Position numbers and translations under genes: made by a program
Assembly: GCF_026210795.1 (NCBI RefSeq)
Contig: NC_089443.1
Coordinates: 992,001-1,056,000 of the forward strand
Direction: 5' to 3'
Source of the DNA: Rhizophagus irregularis
Lineage: Eukaryota; Glomeromycota; Glomeromycetes; Glomerales; Glomeraceae
DNA length: 64,000 nucleotides
The notes under the pieces: model-generated
Told to the model about the DNA's origin: nothing
Databases searched by the model: none
What the model saw: only the letters and a program-made list of their open reading frames with translations
Part shown: piece after piece, positions 1 to 11,049 of the stretch
Layout: each line of letters begins with the position of its first letter
How positions within the stretch are numbered: position 1 is the stretch's first letter

Positions 1-3000
1 ATATCATTTGTAGATGAAATACAACCTGGAGTTGCTAATTTTAAAGAGAAATTAACTTTAGAAAATTGGGTTAAAAATTCAAAATACGCAAGATGGGTTG
101 AAGAATTTCAACTTCGAGGTTTAATAATTAATCAAAATTTGGAATTAAGAACTAGCAAGGAAAATGCTATTGATTTAATTAATATTCCTAATGTGGAATC
201 AAGTGATAAATTTTATTTAAGAATAATGAAACCGACGACTATCTTAGAAGAAGTTTTAATACATAACAACATCTTTTTAGCTAATAGCGATGAAGATATA
301 AGCTCTTTTCCGTTTATTAAAATATCGGATGGTCTAAGTCATGAAGATTATGCACATTTTCTGGTAAAGTGTGAACAATATGAAGTTCTGTTAACTATGG
401 ATAATATTAAACCTTCAGAAAAATTTAAACAAGCTGTAGAAAAAGCACTCGAAAATATGAAACCACTCATACGTTTGCAAGAAGTTTTTGACGAATATGG
501 TCATCTTATTCCATTAAATATCGTATTAGGAAAATCTCTTAAAAATACAATAGAAAATTCACACTACATTTCGACAAAGATTAATTTAGAACCGCCAGTA
601 TTCGAATCTTTAAAATCACATTTAGCAGATTTCAGTATTCCGTGTCTTTTAACGCCAAAAGGAGATGATATTATTGAAGAAAATGGTTTATCTGAATGGG
701 TTCAAAATATGAATAATGACTTAGAAATTATTGAATTTAATAATATAATTCCTTTATATGATATTCTTGAAGTAGATCAAAAGAAGAAAATAGATATAAT
801 TTTAAATAAAGAAAATAATTTTAAGATTATAATGACCGGAAGTATTGATTTAAAGGATACAAATATTACCAAGCAGATAATTGTAAGTATAGAACCATCA
901 TTAGAAAATAAAAATTACGAGGTTTTTGGATCAATTATCTCAAAATCTAACTCAAGATTGAAAGATATATTCGTTACATTTGGATCATATGAAATTAATA
1001 AATTTACTGCGACGATAAGTACTTCAAAGAATACAAGTATAAATATAAAGGAATGTTATATCATATGGATGATGATTGGAAATCCTTCAAAATTATCAGT
1101 ATTTAGTCCGAATAATCGAAAAGTACAAGTTGATTGTATCAAGGAATCTATTAAATTACAACGAAACAATTCTTCCTATTCAATTAAAACTTCTCACCAG
1201 TTATCTCAAGGATATGATATCTCTTTTAATTGTTTTAAGCCTATAAATATTGAGCTAACCGGATGGTCAAAGAATTGTGTTTATTTGAATATTACAAATA
1301 CAATGATGAATAATAGAAATGTTAAACCTGATATAGATAATGTTGAAATAGCTATTTGTGTTTTAAATTCAGGTCATGAAAAATCAAAGATTGATATTAG
1401 CGGAAAAAGGTATTCTATGGGATATATTTTAACTGAAAAAAATTATTTAGATTCTATATCAAACGCACAAAAATATTTAAGAAATACTTATCCAACAAAA
1501 AAAGAAAGAGAAAAAGTAACAAGGTTAATTATTAATAAGAAAAAGTTAGAATATCATTTGGATTTATCAGACTTTGTTAATTTAGAGAAATTAAATTGTT
1601 CTGAAAATGAATTAACTAGTCTAGATATTAGTAAAAATAAGCAGTTAACTGAGATTGATTGTTCTCAAAACAAATTAATTAGTTTAGATTTAAGTAATTG
1701 TTTAAATATTAAATTAGTCACAGCTAATTGCAATCAACTTAATGAATTGAAATTACCTGTTTCAAATGATTTAAAATTAGAATATTTAAATTTACTTGAT
1801 AATTCATTTTCTCAAAATTTAGATTGTTTTAACCAGTTATTTAATTTAAAGGAATTACTTATAGGAAATATTGATGGAGATAGAATTCAACTAGGCATAT
1901 ATAACCAATTTCATGGTAGTTTGAAACCTTTAAAAAATTTAATTAAATTAGAGAGTTTAAGTATTAATAATACTGATATAGAATTTGGTTTGGAATTCTT
2001 ACCTGATAGTATTAAAAATTTTCGATGCTTAGCAGATCAAAGAGCAGAAGCTAAAGTGAAAAAAATATATGAACAACTTGAGGAATATACATTGAGTCCT
2101 ATTGAAGCTTTTCAAGGTAAATATAATTTGAAAGCATGGAGAAAAAATTGGAAATTAGTTAAAGAAAAGGAAGCGCTCCAAAATCAGTTTAAACAAGTTG
2201 AAGAGTTAACATCTAGCGCTAAACTTAAAGAATTTGAAAAAGAAGAAAGTAGTTTGATCGCAGAAGAGGAGGACTTGTTAGTAAAAAATAAGTCTCTGGA
2301 GCAAGAAAGGAAAAATTTGGAGCAAGAAACAGATGATTTGAAACAGCTGGTCAAGGAACTAAATGCCAAATTGGAACAGAAAGAGGTTGATTATCAGCAA
2401 GCCAAGCAGCAATTAGAAGAAAAAGAAGAAATGCTAAAATCCTTCACTGAGGAAAAGCTAGAAAATTTTACTACTGAAAAATTAATGGTAAAAGAAGAAT
2501 TGAATAAAGAAATAAAAGTCTTAAAATATGAACTATTGATCAAAGAGAGGGATACAGAACAATCGAAAAAACATCTGGAAGAAATGAATAAGGAGTTAAA
2601 AATTAAAGAGGAAGAATGTGACAACTTGAGAAATAAATTAGATAATATTAAATCATCATTAACTGAAATAAAAAATAAAAAAGAAAAATTAAATGATCTT
2701 AAAAAAAAATTAGAGTACAAAAAAAATTTTTCTAAATCTGGTACATCTGGACTGAGAAAGCAAATGAATGATTTGAAAAGAGAAATACATTCGTTACAAA
2801 GTCAAGCAATAAAAGCTAGGGAAATAGAAAATGAACTTGAAGAGGTCAAGAGAAACAAGAATAGACTTCAAAATGAGAAAGTTCAACAACAAAGCATTGT
2901 GGAATATCTTCAGAAAGAACAGACAATTTTACGAGATAATATTAAAAACCTTGATACCAAATTAAGAGATAAAGTAGGTTTTATTAATAATCTTGAGCAA

Positions 3001-3990
3001 CAAAGTAGTCAACAAATTGAGGAATTACAAAGTAAATTGGATGAAGAAATTAGAAAATATCAAATTTCACAAGAGATTAATACTTCCCTCAATGACGAAT
3101 TAAAAAATAAAGAGAAAATTATTAAGGAATCGCAAAATAAGCTGAATGAAGAAACAAGAAAATATCAAGATTCTCTGGATAAATTAAAAAATAAAGAGGA
3201 ACTTAATAAGGAATTAGAAAGTAAATTGGATGAAGAAATTAGAACATATCAATTTTCACAAGAGATTATTACTTTCCTCAATGACGAATTAAAAAATAAA
3301 GAGAAAATTATTGAGGAATCGCAAAATAAGCTGAATGATGAAACAAGAAAATATCAAGATTCTCTGGATAAATTAAAAAATAAAGAGGAACTTAATAAGG
3401 AATTAGAAAGTAAATTGGATGAAGAAATTAGAAAATATCAATTTTCACAAGAGATTATTACTTCCCTCAGTGACGAATTAAAAAATAAAGAGAAAATTAT
3501 TAAGGAATCGCAAAATAAGCTGAATGAAGAAACAAGAAAATATCAAGATTCTCTGGACAAATTAAAAAATAAAGAGGAACTTAATAAGGAATTAGAAAGT
3601 AAATTGGATGAAGGAATCAGAAAATATCAAGTTTCACAAGAGATTATTACTTCCCTAAATAACGAATTAAAAAATAAAGAGAAAATTATTGAGAAATCGC
3701 AAAATAAGCTGAATGAAGAAATTAGAAAATATCAAGATTCTCTGGACAAATTAAAAAATAATGAGGAATTTATTAAGGAATTACAAATTAGATTGGATAA
3801 AGAAGTCAAAAAAGATCAAGCTTTCCAGAAGATTATTACTTCCCTCAATAGCGAATTAAAAAATAAAGAGAAAATTATTAAGGAATCGCAAAATAAGCTG
3901 AATGAAGAAATTGAGATTATTACTTCCTTCAATAGCGAATTAAAAAATAAAGAGAATATTATTGAGGAATTACTTTTCAGAAACTTTTAA
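1..3990 (+). CDS. MACPF-like / LRR / coiled-coil protein, 5' end outside window
   Basis: The frame is open from the first base to the TAA at 3988-3990 (1329 residues visible), so the start lies upstream. The first 45 codons match the middle of the giant kinase-MACPF proteins at 37.5 and 52.8 kb. Visible parts: a MACPF-like signature DEYGHLIPLNIVLGKSL (about residues 164-180), the shared beta region (about 270-390, with ECYIIWMMIGNPS), leucine-rich repeats of the LxxLxCSxNxLTSLDIS type (about 520-680), the linker PIEAFQGKYNLKAWRKNWK, and a long Glu/Lys-rich coiled coil (about 720-1325) ending in 63-residue repeats. Unlike the giant genes it has no four-helix bundle or pseudokinase after the MACPF part; LRR and coiled coil replace them. 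A kinase may precede it outside the window. The family link is clear; the function is inferred. No intron is needed in the visible part. Confidence 0.85.
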   Translation: MSFVDEIQPGVANFKEKLTLENWVKNSKYARWVEEFQLRGLIINQNLELRTSKENAIDLINIPNVESSDKFYLRIMKPTTILEEVLIHNNIFLANSDEDISSFPFIKISDGLSHEDYAHFLVKCEQYEVLLTMDNIKPSEKFKQAVEKALENMKPLIRLQEVFDEYGHLIPLNIVLGKSLKNTIENSHYISTKINLEPPVFESLKSHLADFSIPCLLTPKGDDIIEENGLSEWVQNMNNDLEIIEFNNIIPLYDILEVDQKKKIDIILNKENNFKIIMTGSIDLKDTNITKQIIVSIEPSLENKNYEVFGSIISKSNSRLKDIFVTFGSYEINKFTATISTSKNTSINIKECYIIWMMIGNPSKLSVFSPNNRKVQVDCIKESIKLQRNNSSYSIKTSHQLSQGYDISFNCFKPINIELTGWSKNCVYLNITNTMMNNRNVKPDIDNVEIAICVLNSGHEKSKIDISGKRYSMGYILTEKNYLDSISNAQKYLRNTYPTKKEREKVTRLIINKKKLEYHLDLSDFVNLEKLNCSENELTSLDISKNKQLTEIDCSQNKLISLDLSNCLNIKLVTANCNQLNELKLPVSNDLKLEYLNLLDNSFSQNLDCFNQLFNLKELLIGNIDGDRIQLGIYNQFHGSLKPLKNLIKLESLSINNTDIEFGLEFLPDSIKNFRCLADQRAEAKVKKIYEQLEEYTLSPIEAFQGKYNLKAWRKNWKLVKEKEALQNQFKQVEELTSSAKLKEFEKEESSLIAEEEDLLVKNKSLEQERKNLEQETDDLKQLVKELNAKLEQKEVDYQQAKQQLEEKEEMLKSFTEEKLENFTTEKLMVKEELNKEIKVLKYELLIKERDTEQSKKHLEEMNKELKIKEEECDNLRNKLDNIKSSLTEIKNKKEKLNDLKKKLEYKKNFSKSGTSGLRKQMNDLKREIHSLQSQAIKAREIENELEEVKRNKNRLQNEKVQQQSIVEYLQKEQTILRDNIKNLDTKLRDKVGFINNLEQQSSQQIEELQSKLDEEIRKYQISQEINTSLNDELKNKEKIIKESQNKLNEETRKYQDSLDKLKNKEELNKELESKLDEEIRTYQFSQEIITFLNDELKNKEKIIEESQNKLNDETRKYQDSLDKLKNKEELNKELESKLDEEIRKYQFSQEIITSLSDELKNKEKIIKESQNKLNEETRKYQDSLDKLKNKEELNKELESKLDEGIRKYQVSQEIITSLNNELKNKEKIIEKSQNKLNEEIRKYQDSLDKLKNNEEFIKELQIRLDKEVKKDQAFQKIITSLNSELKNKEKIIKESQNKLNEEIEIITSFNSELKNKENIIEELLFRNF
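3031..3975 (+). repeat. Five in-frame 189-bp (63-codon) coiled-coil repeats
   Basis: Units start near 3031, 3220, 3409, 3598 and 3787, exactly 189 bases apart. Each encodes a segment built on SKLDEEIRKYQ ... ELKNKEKIIKESQNKLNEE. Sixty-three residues is nine heptads, so copy-number change would keep the coiled-coil register. The last unit is the most diverged and is followed by a short partial copy. Confidence 0.9.
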
Positions 3991-5960
3991 AATCGAAACT
4001 ATATCGTGACTATATCAAAACTTTATCATAGAACTTATCGTAAAGATTTAGTTGACCAAATCTTGATTATAAGTTTACGCGGATCAATATGTATATAGTT
4101 GATGCATATTAAAGAAATCATCACCTGATTTAACCAGATTTGTACAAAAATAGTATTGAAATCGAAAACATATAGTAAATGTATATTTAAATTATAGTAA
4201 ATAAATATTAAAGTTGTAATAAATTTATTTTAAAAAGTTGAAAAATGTACTATAAACTTTATTTTATAAATCTTAAAATTTCTATTATAAGTCTAATCAT
4301 ACGCATTATTCTAATCTATAAATAAAACTAAATTGTTCAATATGCCCTTTTAACACTATTAATAACATTTTTTAAAGAAGTTTTAAAATTCTTGAAACTT
4401 ACTAGAATTTTGGTATTCTTATGTATGTAGGGATCCATTCCTCTAAAATAATAAATAAATAAATAAAGGTTATTAAAATGTTTTTTAAAAGAAAGTTTTT
4501 AAAGTACTCCGGTTCCGGTAACAAAGGCGGAGCTGGTGTCTTATGAACAAAAATGTTATTGAAACATCTTTTCAAATTTAGCTTCAAATTTTATTTTAAA
4601 ACTCGCATTCGTCCTTCATAATTCCATATAAATGAATAATATTATTATGAATAACCACTTCTCGTTGAAGTTTAAGCTAAAAAACAAATAAAATATTTAA
4701 ATTAATATAATGAGTAAAAAATATCTCATCGAAAATAGTGGATGAGGGGCCGGATTCTTACAAAATTTTGAAAACTATCCAGGTTTGAAGGTTTCCTACA
4801 AAAAAACGGTATTAACACGTTTTTAAAAGAGTAAAAATTAGTTTCAAAATTGTTTTTGAAACTCACTTGGATTCTGGTATCTAGGCGAGGCCAGATTTCC
4901 TACAAAATTAACTGAAAGTTAATTGATGCATTTATTAAAAAAGCTTTTGAAGTCTTTCAAAAACATTACCTAAGGGATCAGTGTTCAAACTTCAGAGCTA
5001 GTTCCCTATAGATCTGAAGTAATAACCGTCATTCTAAAAAAAAAAAAAAAGAAATGTTAGTTTAGTATTGTTTCGTACTTTACTTTTGTTAAAAAAATAA
5101 ATATATTGAAAAATGCACCTATTGAAATACTTAAATTCCATTCATTTTTAAGTCAAAACGAAGACAAAGCCTAAGAAAAAAGAAAAGAACAAAACAAATA
5201 AAAATCACCTTAATTTCGCAAAAAAGGTGCTAAAACCTAAAAAAGAAGTATTGATATCTAAAATAGAAAAGGAAAACAATTGTTAATAATGAAGACAAAA
5301 GGAAACAATAAAACAAAAATAAAATCAAAAGACCTACTTTTATTATTGAAAGAATCGGAAACCTAAAAAAGAAAATCCAAAAGAGCTGTCAAAATTTAAG
5401 ATGCAAAAAAATAAAAGGTAAATGTTAATAACAAAGTCAAAGGAAATAAAAAAAGGACACCCATTTCTAGTGAACAATATACACTTACCCTATTTGCGGA
5501 ACAAGATAGGAGGATGTGAAACAAAAAAATGTTCAACTTATCGCCCAAAAGAACTTGGATCGAGGGTGGTAAGAATCAGAAAATTCTAAAAGAAAAGAAA
5601 AACCAGAAAAAGCTTAGTAAAGTTCGTTAAAATAAAATCACTAAAGAAAAAAGTTTAAAAACTTACCAAAATTTCGCGTCCAAGTGGACTGAAAGAACCA
5701 CTTAAAAAAAAAATAAAAAATAGGGATTTTTTCAACAGAAAGTATGAAAAAGTGAGAAGGGAGAAAGAAAAAAATGAAAGAAAAAGGAAAGGTAAAAGAG
5801 AAAAGAAAGGAAATATAAGAATAAAGAAAATGAAAAAAATGAAGACGAGAAGTGGTTTAAAAAAAGTTATTTTTATATTAACTAAATCGATTTATAATAT
5901 CACGTGTATCACATGATACATAAGACCATTTTTCCTGATGTTAAAAATTTATCGTTAATA
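3991..5960. other. Spacer, no convincing gene
   Basis: AT-rich sequence with no coherent reading frame. From about 5140 to 5860 the plus strand is strongly purine-rich (A/G). No family similarity is recognised. Confidence 0.5.
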
Positions 5961-5974
5961 AAATAAATTGGCAG

Positions 5975-6473
5975 ATTTACAAAGCCATCATGTACGGGAA
6001 GATATTAAGACCACATGGTTCTTCGTATATATTATTATACTTTAATAATGAAAATAAGATGATAGGAGTGATATACAAATCAGCAATGGAAGAAATAGGA
6101 CAGATAAAGATCCAAAAAGAATTGTTTGGAAAAAATAATAAATACATTTTTAATGGACTGAAGAAAAAAAACTGTGCAGTGTCAACAATTACCATGTCAT
6201 TACAACTGTCGATTGACATTTCGGATGGCGATGAGTTATATTTTTGACGTGACGGATTATATGGAGTTGGAGAAGAAGATGCCAGCGCCCACGCCTGCAC
6301 TATCATCTTCAAATAAAACTGGAAGTAAGGAGAAAATTGATGAATTTACAAATTTAAACGAAGATTTCAGTAAAAGATTGCCGTTACAACCTTTACTATC
6401 AACAATATCAAAGAAAGACAAACTAAGTTTGGATGATTTGGACGAGGAGTTAGATAATAATAAGAAAAAATGA
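5975..6473 (+). pseudogene. Unrecognised small gene or 3' exon with a one-base frameshift
   Basis: An open frame through an ATG at 5990 stops at 6245-6247, and a second frame carries on to the stop at 6471-6473. The two join sensibly if one T of the T-run near 6240-6244 is ignored: the text then runs from DGDELYF into DVTDYMELEKK. The second part ends in an acidic/lysine tail (DDLDEELDNNKKK). An acceptor-like AG at 5973-5974 suggests a 3' exon. AATAAA at 6787-6792 could serve as its poly(A) signal. I do not recognise the family. It may be a pseudogene, or a real gene with a sequence error. Confidence 0.4.
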
Positions 6474-7510
6474 GAGAAAAGAAAGAACAATCACATGGTA
6501 GTGTGGAATCGGAATAAAATACTGGTATAAAATAATTAGATTGCAAGTTATTAGTTGATAAAATTAATATAAAATACACAAAGTATTAGTATTCTCATTC
6601 AAGACAAAAATTTATTAACTTTTTCAAATAGTTTTAGTATCTTATAGCAAATTGTATTTTATTTTATTTTTCTTATTTGGGCGATATAGGCATAGTTTCG
6701 AGTCTAGACTGTTTAGTTATAGGGTTATTCAATTTTTCATTATTTACCTCTATATTTCGACAATCTATGTTAACATGATTTACTTAAATAAAGAAATGCG
6801 TTACTAAATTAAAAAATAAATAAATAAATATCGTTAAATAATATTTAATGCATCTAATAAATATCTTGGATTAATTTTCGCTGCTAATTCCCGATGCTAT
6901 TCACCATCTATTTACTATCTTTTAACATGTTATCGTCAATGATTTCACGAAATCATCTGACACTACATTGTCACGTGTTAGATACTGAACCGTTGTGATT
7001 TGGTGGCGACATCTCACGAGTTTCTGCAAAGGCTGTTCTCCTTCGATACTTCGATTTAAATATTTTTGTGTGCATATCATAATATTCTCTTAATCTCCTT
7101 TATACATAATTACTAACTCTTTTCTTACCTTTATTCCATAACCAATCTTATCAAATTTTGATTCAGCAAAAGCTTCTCTGGCTATCCTTTATATAATTCA
7201 AATGCTTTGATTTTTTTCAGTCCTAATTTCATATATAAAAAATTTTAATAGTTTATTTATGTGTTATTATTGTCAAAAAATAAAATAGTATGTTATTTTA
7301 ATGAAATTCCTTTTCGTATAGCATCTTCGTAAAATAATAACAATACGTATTCGGTTAATATATAATTTAATGAATACAGTATGATGCATATCTGGTGTCT
7401 GAGCTGTCTAGCATCCTAAAAAAAATAAATAAATCATTATTATTATATATTCTTATTAAATTTCAATAAAGCAAATAAAATTCTAAACTGTATTATATAT
7501 TATTTTATGA
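6474..7510. other. Spacer; possible 3' UTR at its start
   Basis: No gene seen. The 16-mer AATAAAGAAATGCGTT at 6787-6802 is identical to the poly(A)-signal context of the retrocopy at 30120-30135. Confidence 0.4.
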
Positions 7511-7514
7511 TATA

Positions 7515-7700
7515 GCATTCTAATAGTATGATAGTTCGTCAAACAAACAAATTTTGGTCTTTCACATAAGATGGCTGAAGTATCCAATACTCCCAAGAAT
7601 ATAATTGAATAATTACCTACAATATTAATATGAATCATAATTATAAGCGAATATGAAATCGGATGTTGACATACTTGACATAGTACTTACTCTTATGGTA
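7515..7700 (+). pseudogene. TKL-type kinase relic
   Basis: Degenerate but ordered match to the kinase catalytic-loop and activation region: HSNSMIVRQT (compare HSNNILVHQN elsewhere in the window), a disrupted DFG region, AEVSNTPKN, then MKSD near 7650 (compare KKSDVYS). Stops and frame breaks interrupt it. It is too short and broken to be functional. Confidence 0.4.
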
Positions 7701-9280
7701 AATTAAGACCTTTAATCTAGTTTATTCATTTTTTTTTATTAAAAGAGCTTTGGATATTTGAATACGGTGAGAAAAATTAATAGTTTACTACTTATCGGAA
7801 AATATCCTTTTATTATTTGATAAGGATACGATTCAAACAAATGATCTTATTTTTTTGCGATTATCTACGAAGGAAAAGTATATAATAACACGTGTATCTT
7901 GTGCGTAAGTCGATTATGCGAATCAGATCAGAGTTCGTGAAGGAACTTGGCTAATCCATTAATAATAAATTTTTGACTTGGTCTTTAGACCATAAAATCA
8001 TTTTATTCACTATATTTATCGAAAAATCATTGTGTTACAAATAGAGAATATATAATAAAACTGTTTATTGTTTTTGAATTATTATGAGAAGGCGTATAAC
8101 TTTATTTATCTAGCAGTAAAAAAGTGATGTCCAGAATTGTTTTGAAAAGTCCAATTTAGTTAATAGAGGAATTCCTATACAAGGGGGAACTTTACTGACG
8201 CGCAAAAAATTTTTTTTTTAAATTTTTTTTTTTTTTTGAGTAATTTATTATTTGATCCAGATCATATTATAATAAGAAATATTTTCAGAATTTCCAACTG
8301 ATATTTTTAATTTTCCTAAACTTTCTACTAACAGAATAAGATTTTTTTATAATTCGATCATTATTTGACTTAAGTTCAAACAACTTTTATCAACATTCCT
8401 CAGCAATTTCAGTCCAATTTGCAATTACTAACTTCTTTCTTAATTCCATTAAAAGTCATGGTCCCATTATTATATTTCGATAGATGGATTGTTGTATAAG
8501 AAAAATAAAGAAAGCCCTGCTCGACTTTTACGTGTATTAAAGACATCTATAATCTAATTACGTGATTTATTCCTTTTTTTTTTGTTAAGTTATTGAATGA
8601 CTTTATTAAGTGACTTGTAAACCTACAAAAATGACAATACAAGATTGACCATCCGCTGGCAAATGTGGAACATTAACATAAATTTAAAATCTAAAATGAA
8701 AAAAGAAAATAAACCTAAAAACACTCTCCAAATTCTTGTATCAAAATTCTATATATCAACTAATTCACATACACGAAAGGTATCGCAATCAATCATTTCC
8801 AATCAGACTGAGTATTGTTTTAAATATAATATATATTATTTTCATCAATAATTTCATTTAAAGTTAATTCTTTAAGTACTATTTCGGCAAACCCATTATA
8901 GCCAATATTATCATTAATGTTATTTTCATGATAATTTTTTTTGAAAACAATGGGTTTCAACAGTAAATTTAAATTTATCTTGACGAACTATCATATTGAT
9001 TCATAAGTTATCCGTAATTTAAACAGACTATGAGGCATTATAATTTTAGTTATATCTGATAATAACGTTGTAATCTGTAGGTTAGACATTCTGTAGGTTA
9101 GGGTTTTTTTTTTAAAAAAAAAACTGAAAAGTTCGAGATAATGATGCCTCCAAAATTGAGCGTCCTCACGGTTTGGCTTGAGTTTGAGCCAGCCAATCAA
9201 CGATTTCAGGTCAGATGATTTGTCACACAATTGCGTTTAATCGATATAAATTAAAAAATTTTCACAATTCCAATAATAAT
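7701..9280. other. Spacer, nothing recognised
   Basis: AT-rich with homopolymer runs (for example T-rich 8210-8240). Short frames here show no family similarity. Confidence 0.5.
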
Positions 9281-9282
9281 TG

Positions 9283-9999
9283 GCTTCGAGAATATATTTG
9301 GTGTTGGAGGATTTGGTAATGTTTATCGAGCTAACTGGAAATGTTTAAATACCGTTGTTGCATTAAAATCTTTGATAATATTATGAAGTCGTTAATGAGG
9401 TATTTATTGTTATCCCACAGAACGCTGTTTTATTACATTTTAATTATTACCACTTATTAATAGTTAGCTAAATATATATTTATTTTTTTGTAGATAAAAT
9501 TAATGCATAGAATTAATTTTCACGAAAATATCAAATTAGATTTTAATATTAAGCCACAATTTGCAATTCAAATTGCTGATGCTGTCTCATGTATACATCA
9601 AAAAAGATATTACTCATAATAATCTCGTAAAGTATTTTATTTATTTTGATTTTTTTTTAATTAGTTCAGTATATTAACCTTTAATTAATATTTCTAGCAT
9701 TCTAATAATATATTGGTCCATCAAAATAATGCCATATTAACAGTCTTTGGTCTTTCATCAAATCCTGTCAAGGACGTGTTTTTGAATTGTATTTTATATT
9801 GATTCGCGACGTTTTAAGAGCAATAAACGACAATAATAATTATATAGAAAATGAGAAATCAGATGTGTGTAGTGTTGGTGTGCTCCTATGGGAAATGTCA
9901 TCTGGACGACAACCATTTGAATCTTACGATAATATTCATGATGAAGTAGTATTAACATTATTACTAATGTTAAATGGAAAAGTTAAACTTCAATTTTGA
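9283..9999 (+). pseudogene. Decayed TKL-type kinase
   Basis: Consecutive relics of one kinase occur in order. Near 9298 is the glycine loop (FGVGGFGNVYRANWK followed by VALKS). Near 9495-9610 are an alpha-C-like stretch (IKLMHRINFHENI) and QFAIQIADAVSCIHQKR. Near 9700 is HSNNILVHQNNA. The DFG site has become VFGLSS. Near 9860 comes SDVCSVGVLLWEMSSGRQPF. Stops and frame changes separate the pieces, while old exon borders remain visible, such as an AG before CATTCTAATAAT. Non-functional. Confidence 0.65.
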
Positions 10000-10189
10000 T
10001 ACACCAGCTGATTACATTATTAATATACAAGTATGAAATATTTTATTATTTTGTGATTAACGTTTGTTTTGCTTTTTATTTAAATATTAATTTTAAAAAT
10101 TTTAAAAGATAATCAAAAGATTCGACAAGTTTTCTGAATTAAACTAGTTAATTTGAATACTTCAGAATTGGTAGAAAAATGTGAGGGTG

Positions 10190-10700
10190 AAGCTTGTGAT
10201 AAAGCGCATTGGGCGAAACGAAAAATGTGTAGCGTCGAAATTATTTAATTTAAAAGATGATGCTATTACTAAAGAAATTCTACACGAGGTAAGTAACTAA
10301 GAGTATTTGTATTTTATTCGAAATTAAGAATAATTTGACATAACATTCATTATAGACAAAATTACATCGGGAAATTGACTATAATAATCTGATGATAAAA
10401 TTGTTCGGGATAACTAAGATAATTCAGGTAAATTATTTTTAAAAAAAAGTTTGGAAATATTACAGTACACACAATTGTTAGCTGGATAGATACGAATTAG
10501 CTCTTCAATTATCAAATATTTGCATGAAAGAGAAATGATTTACATCAAACAGTATACCTATACAACAGAATTCCGTAAGATTATCATTTATCAGATTCTG
10601 GGTTAAAGTATAAACATATCGTCGAACTTTTTTAAATTCGATACAATTCTTTAATCTTGATAACTCGTGGATCAGTAATCAGTATAATGAAAAGTCGCTG
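10190..10700 (+). pseudogene. Second decayed kinase N-lobe
   Basis: Relic of another kinase just downstream: LFNLKDDAITKEILHE ends at a GTAAGT donor near 10290. After an intron-like stretch, KLHREIDYNNLMIKLFGITK is recognisable near 10360-10420, then ELALQLSN near 10500. The exon border after the N-lobe glutamate is the same as in the intact kinases at 21.5, 37.5 and 52.8 kb. Heavily mutated. Confidence 0.55.
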
Positions 10701-11049
10701 GATGCACTTGAAGGCAAATAGAAAAATTTGATAGAATAAGAAAAGCGATACTACTTATAGCTTTAGAGCGCTATTTGGGCTATCAATCATAATTGGTCAG
10801 AGGTAAATCGTATCGCGAGTTAAAAATATTAAAAATATTCGTAAGTGATGAATTTAAGTGATGAATTTAATGTATATGATAGAATAAATTTAAAGGATAA
10901 ATAGTATAAAAACAAATTTTATTATTTTTTTTTTAAAAAAAAATTGTTTTAAAACAAAAAAAAATAAAAATATAATAATAAAATTTCATTTATTTAAATA
11001 AATAATTTTTAATTTGATTACCAAATTTCGAAATGGTAAAGAAATTTTT

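Noticed and set aside
2184..2720. Minus-strand Ser/Phe-rich frames
   Set aside because: Antisense shadows of the Glu/Lys coiled coil.
8645..8851. 68-codon frame
   Set aside because: Chance frame in AT-rich spacer; no similarity.
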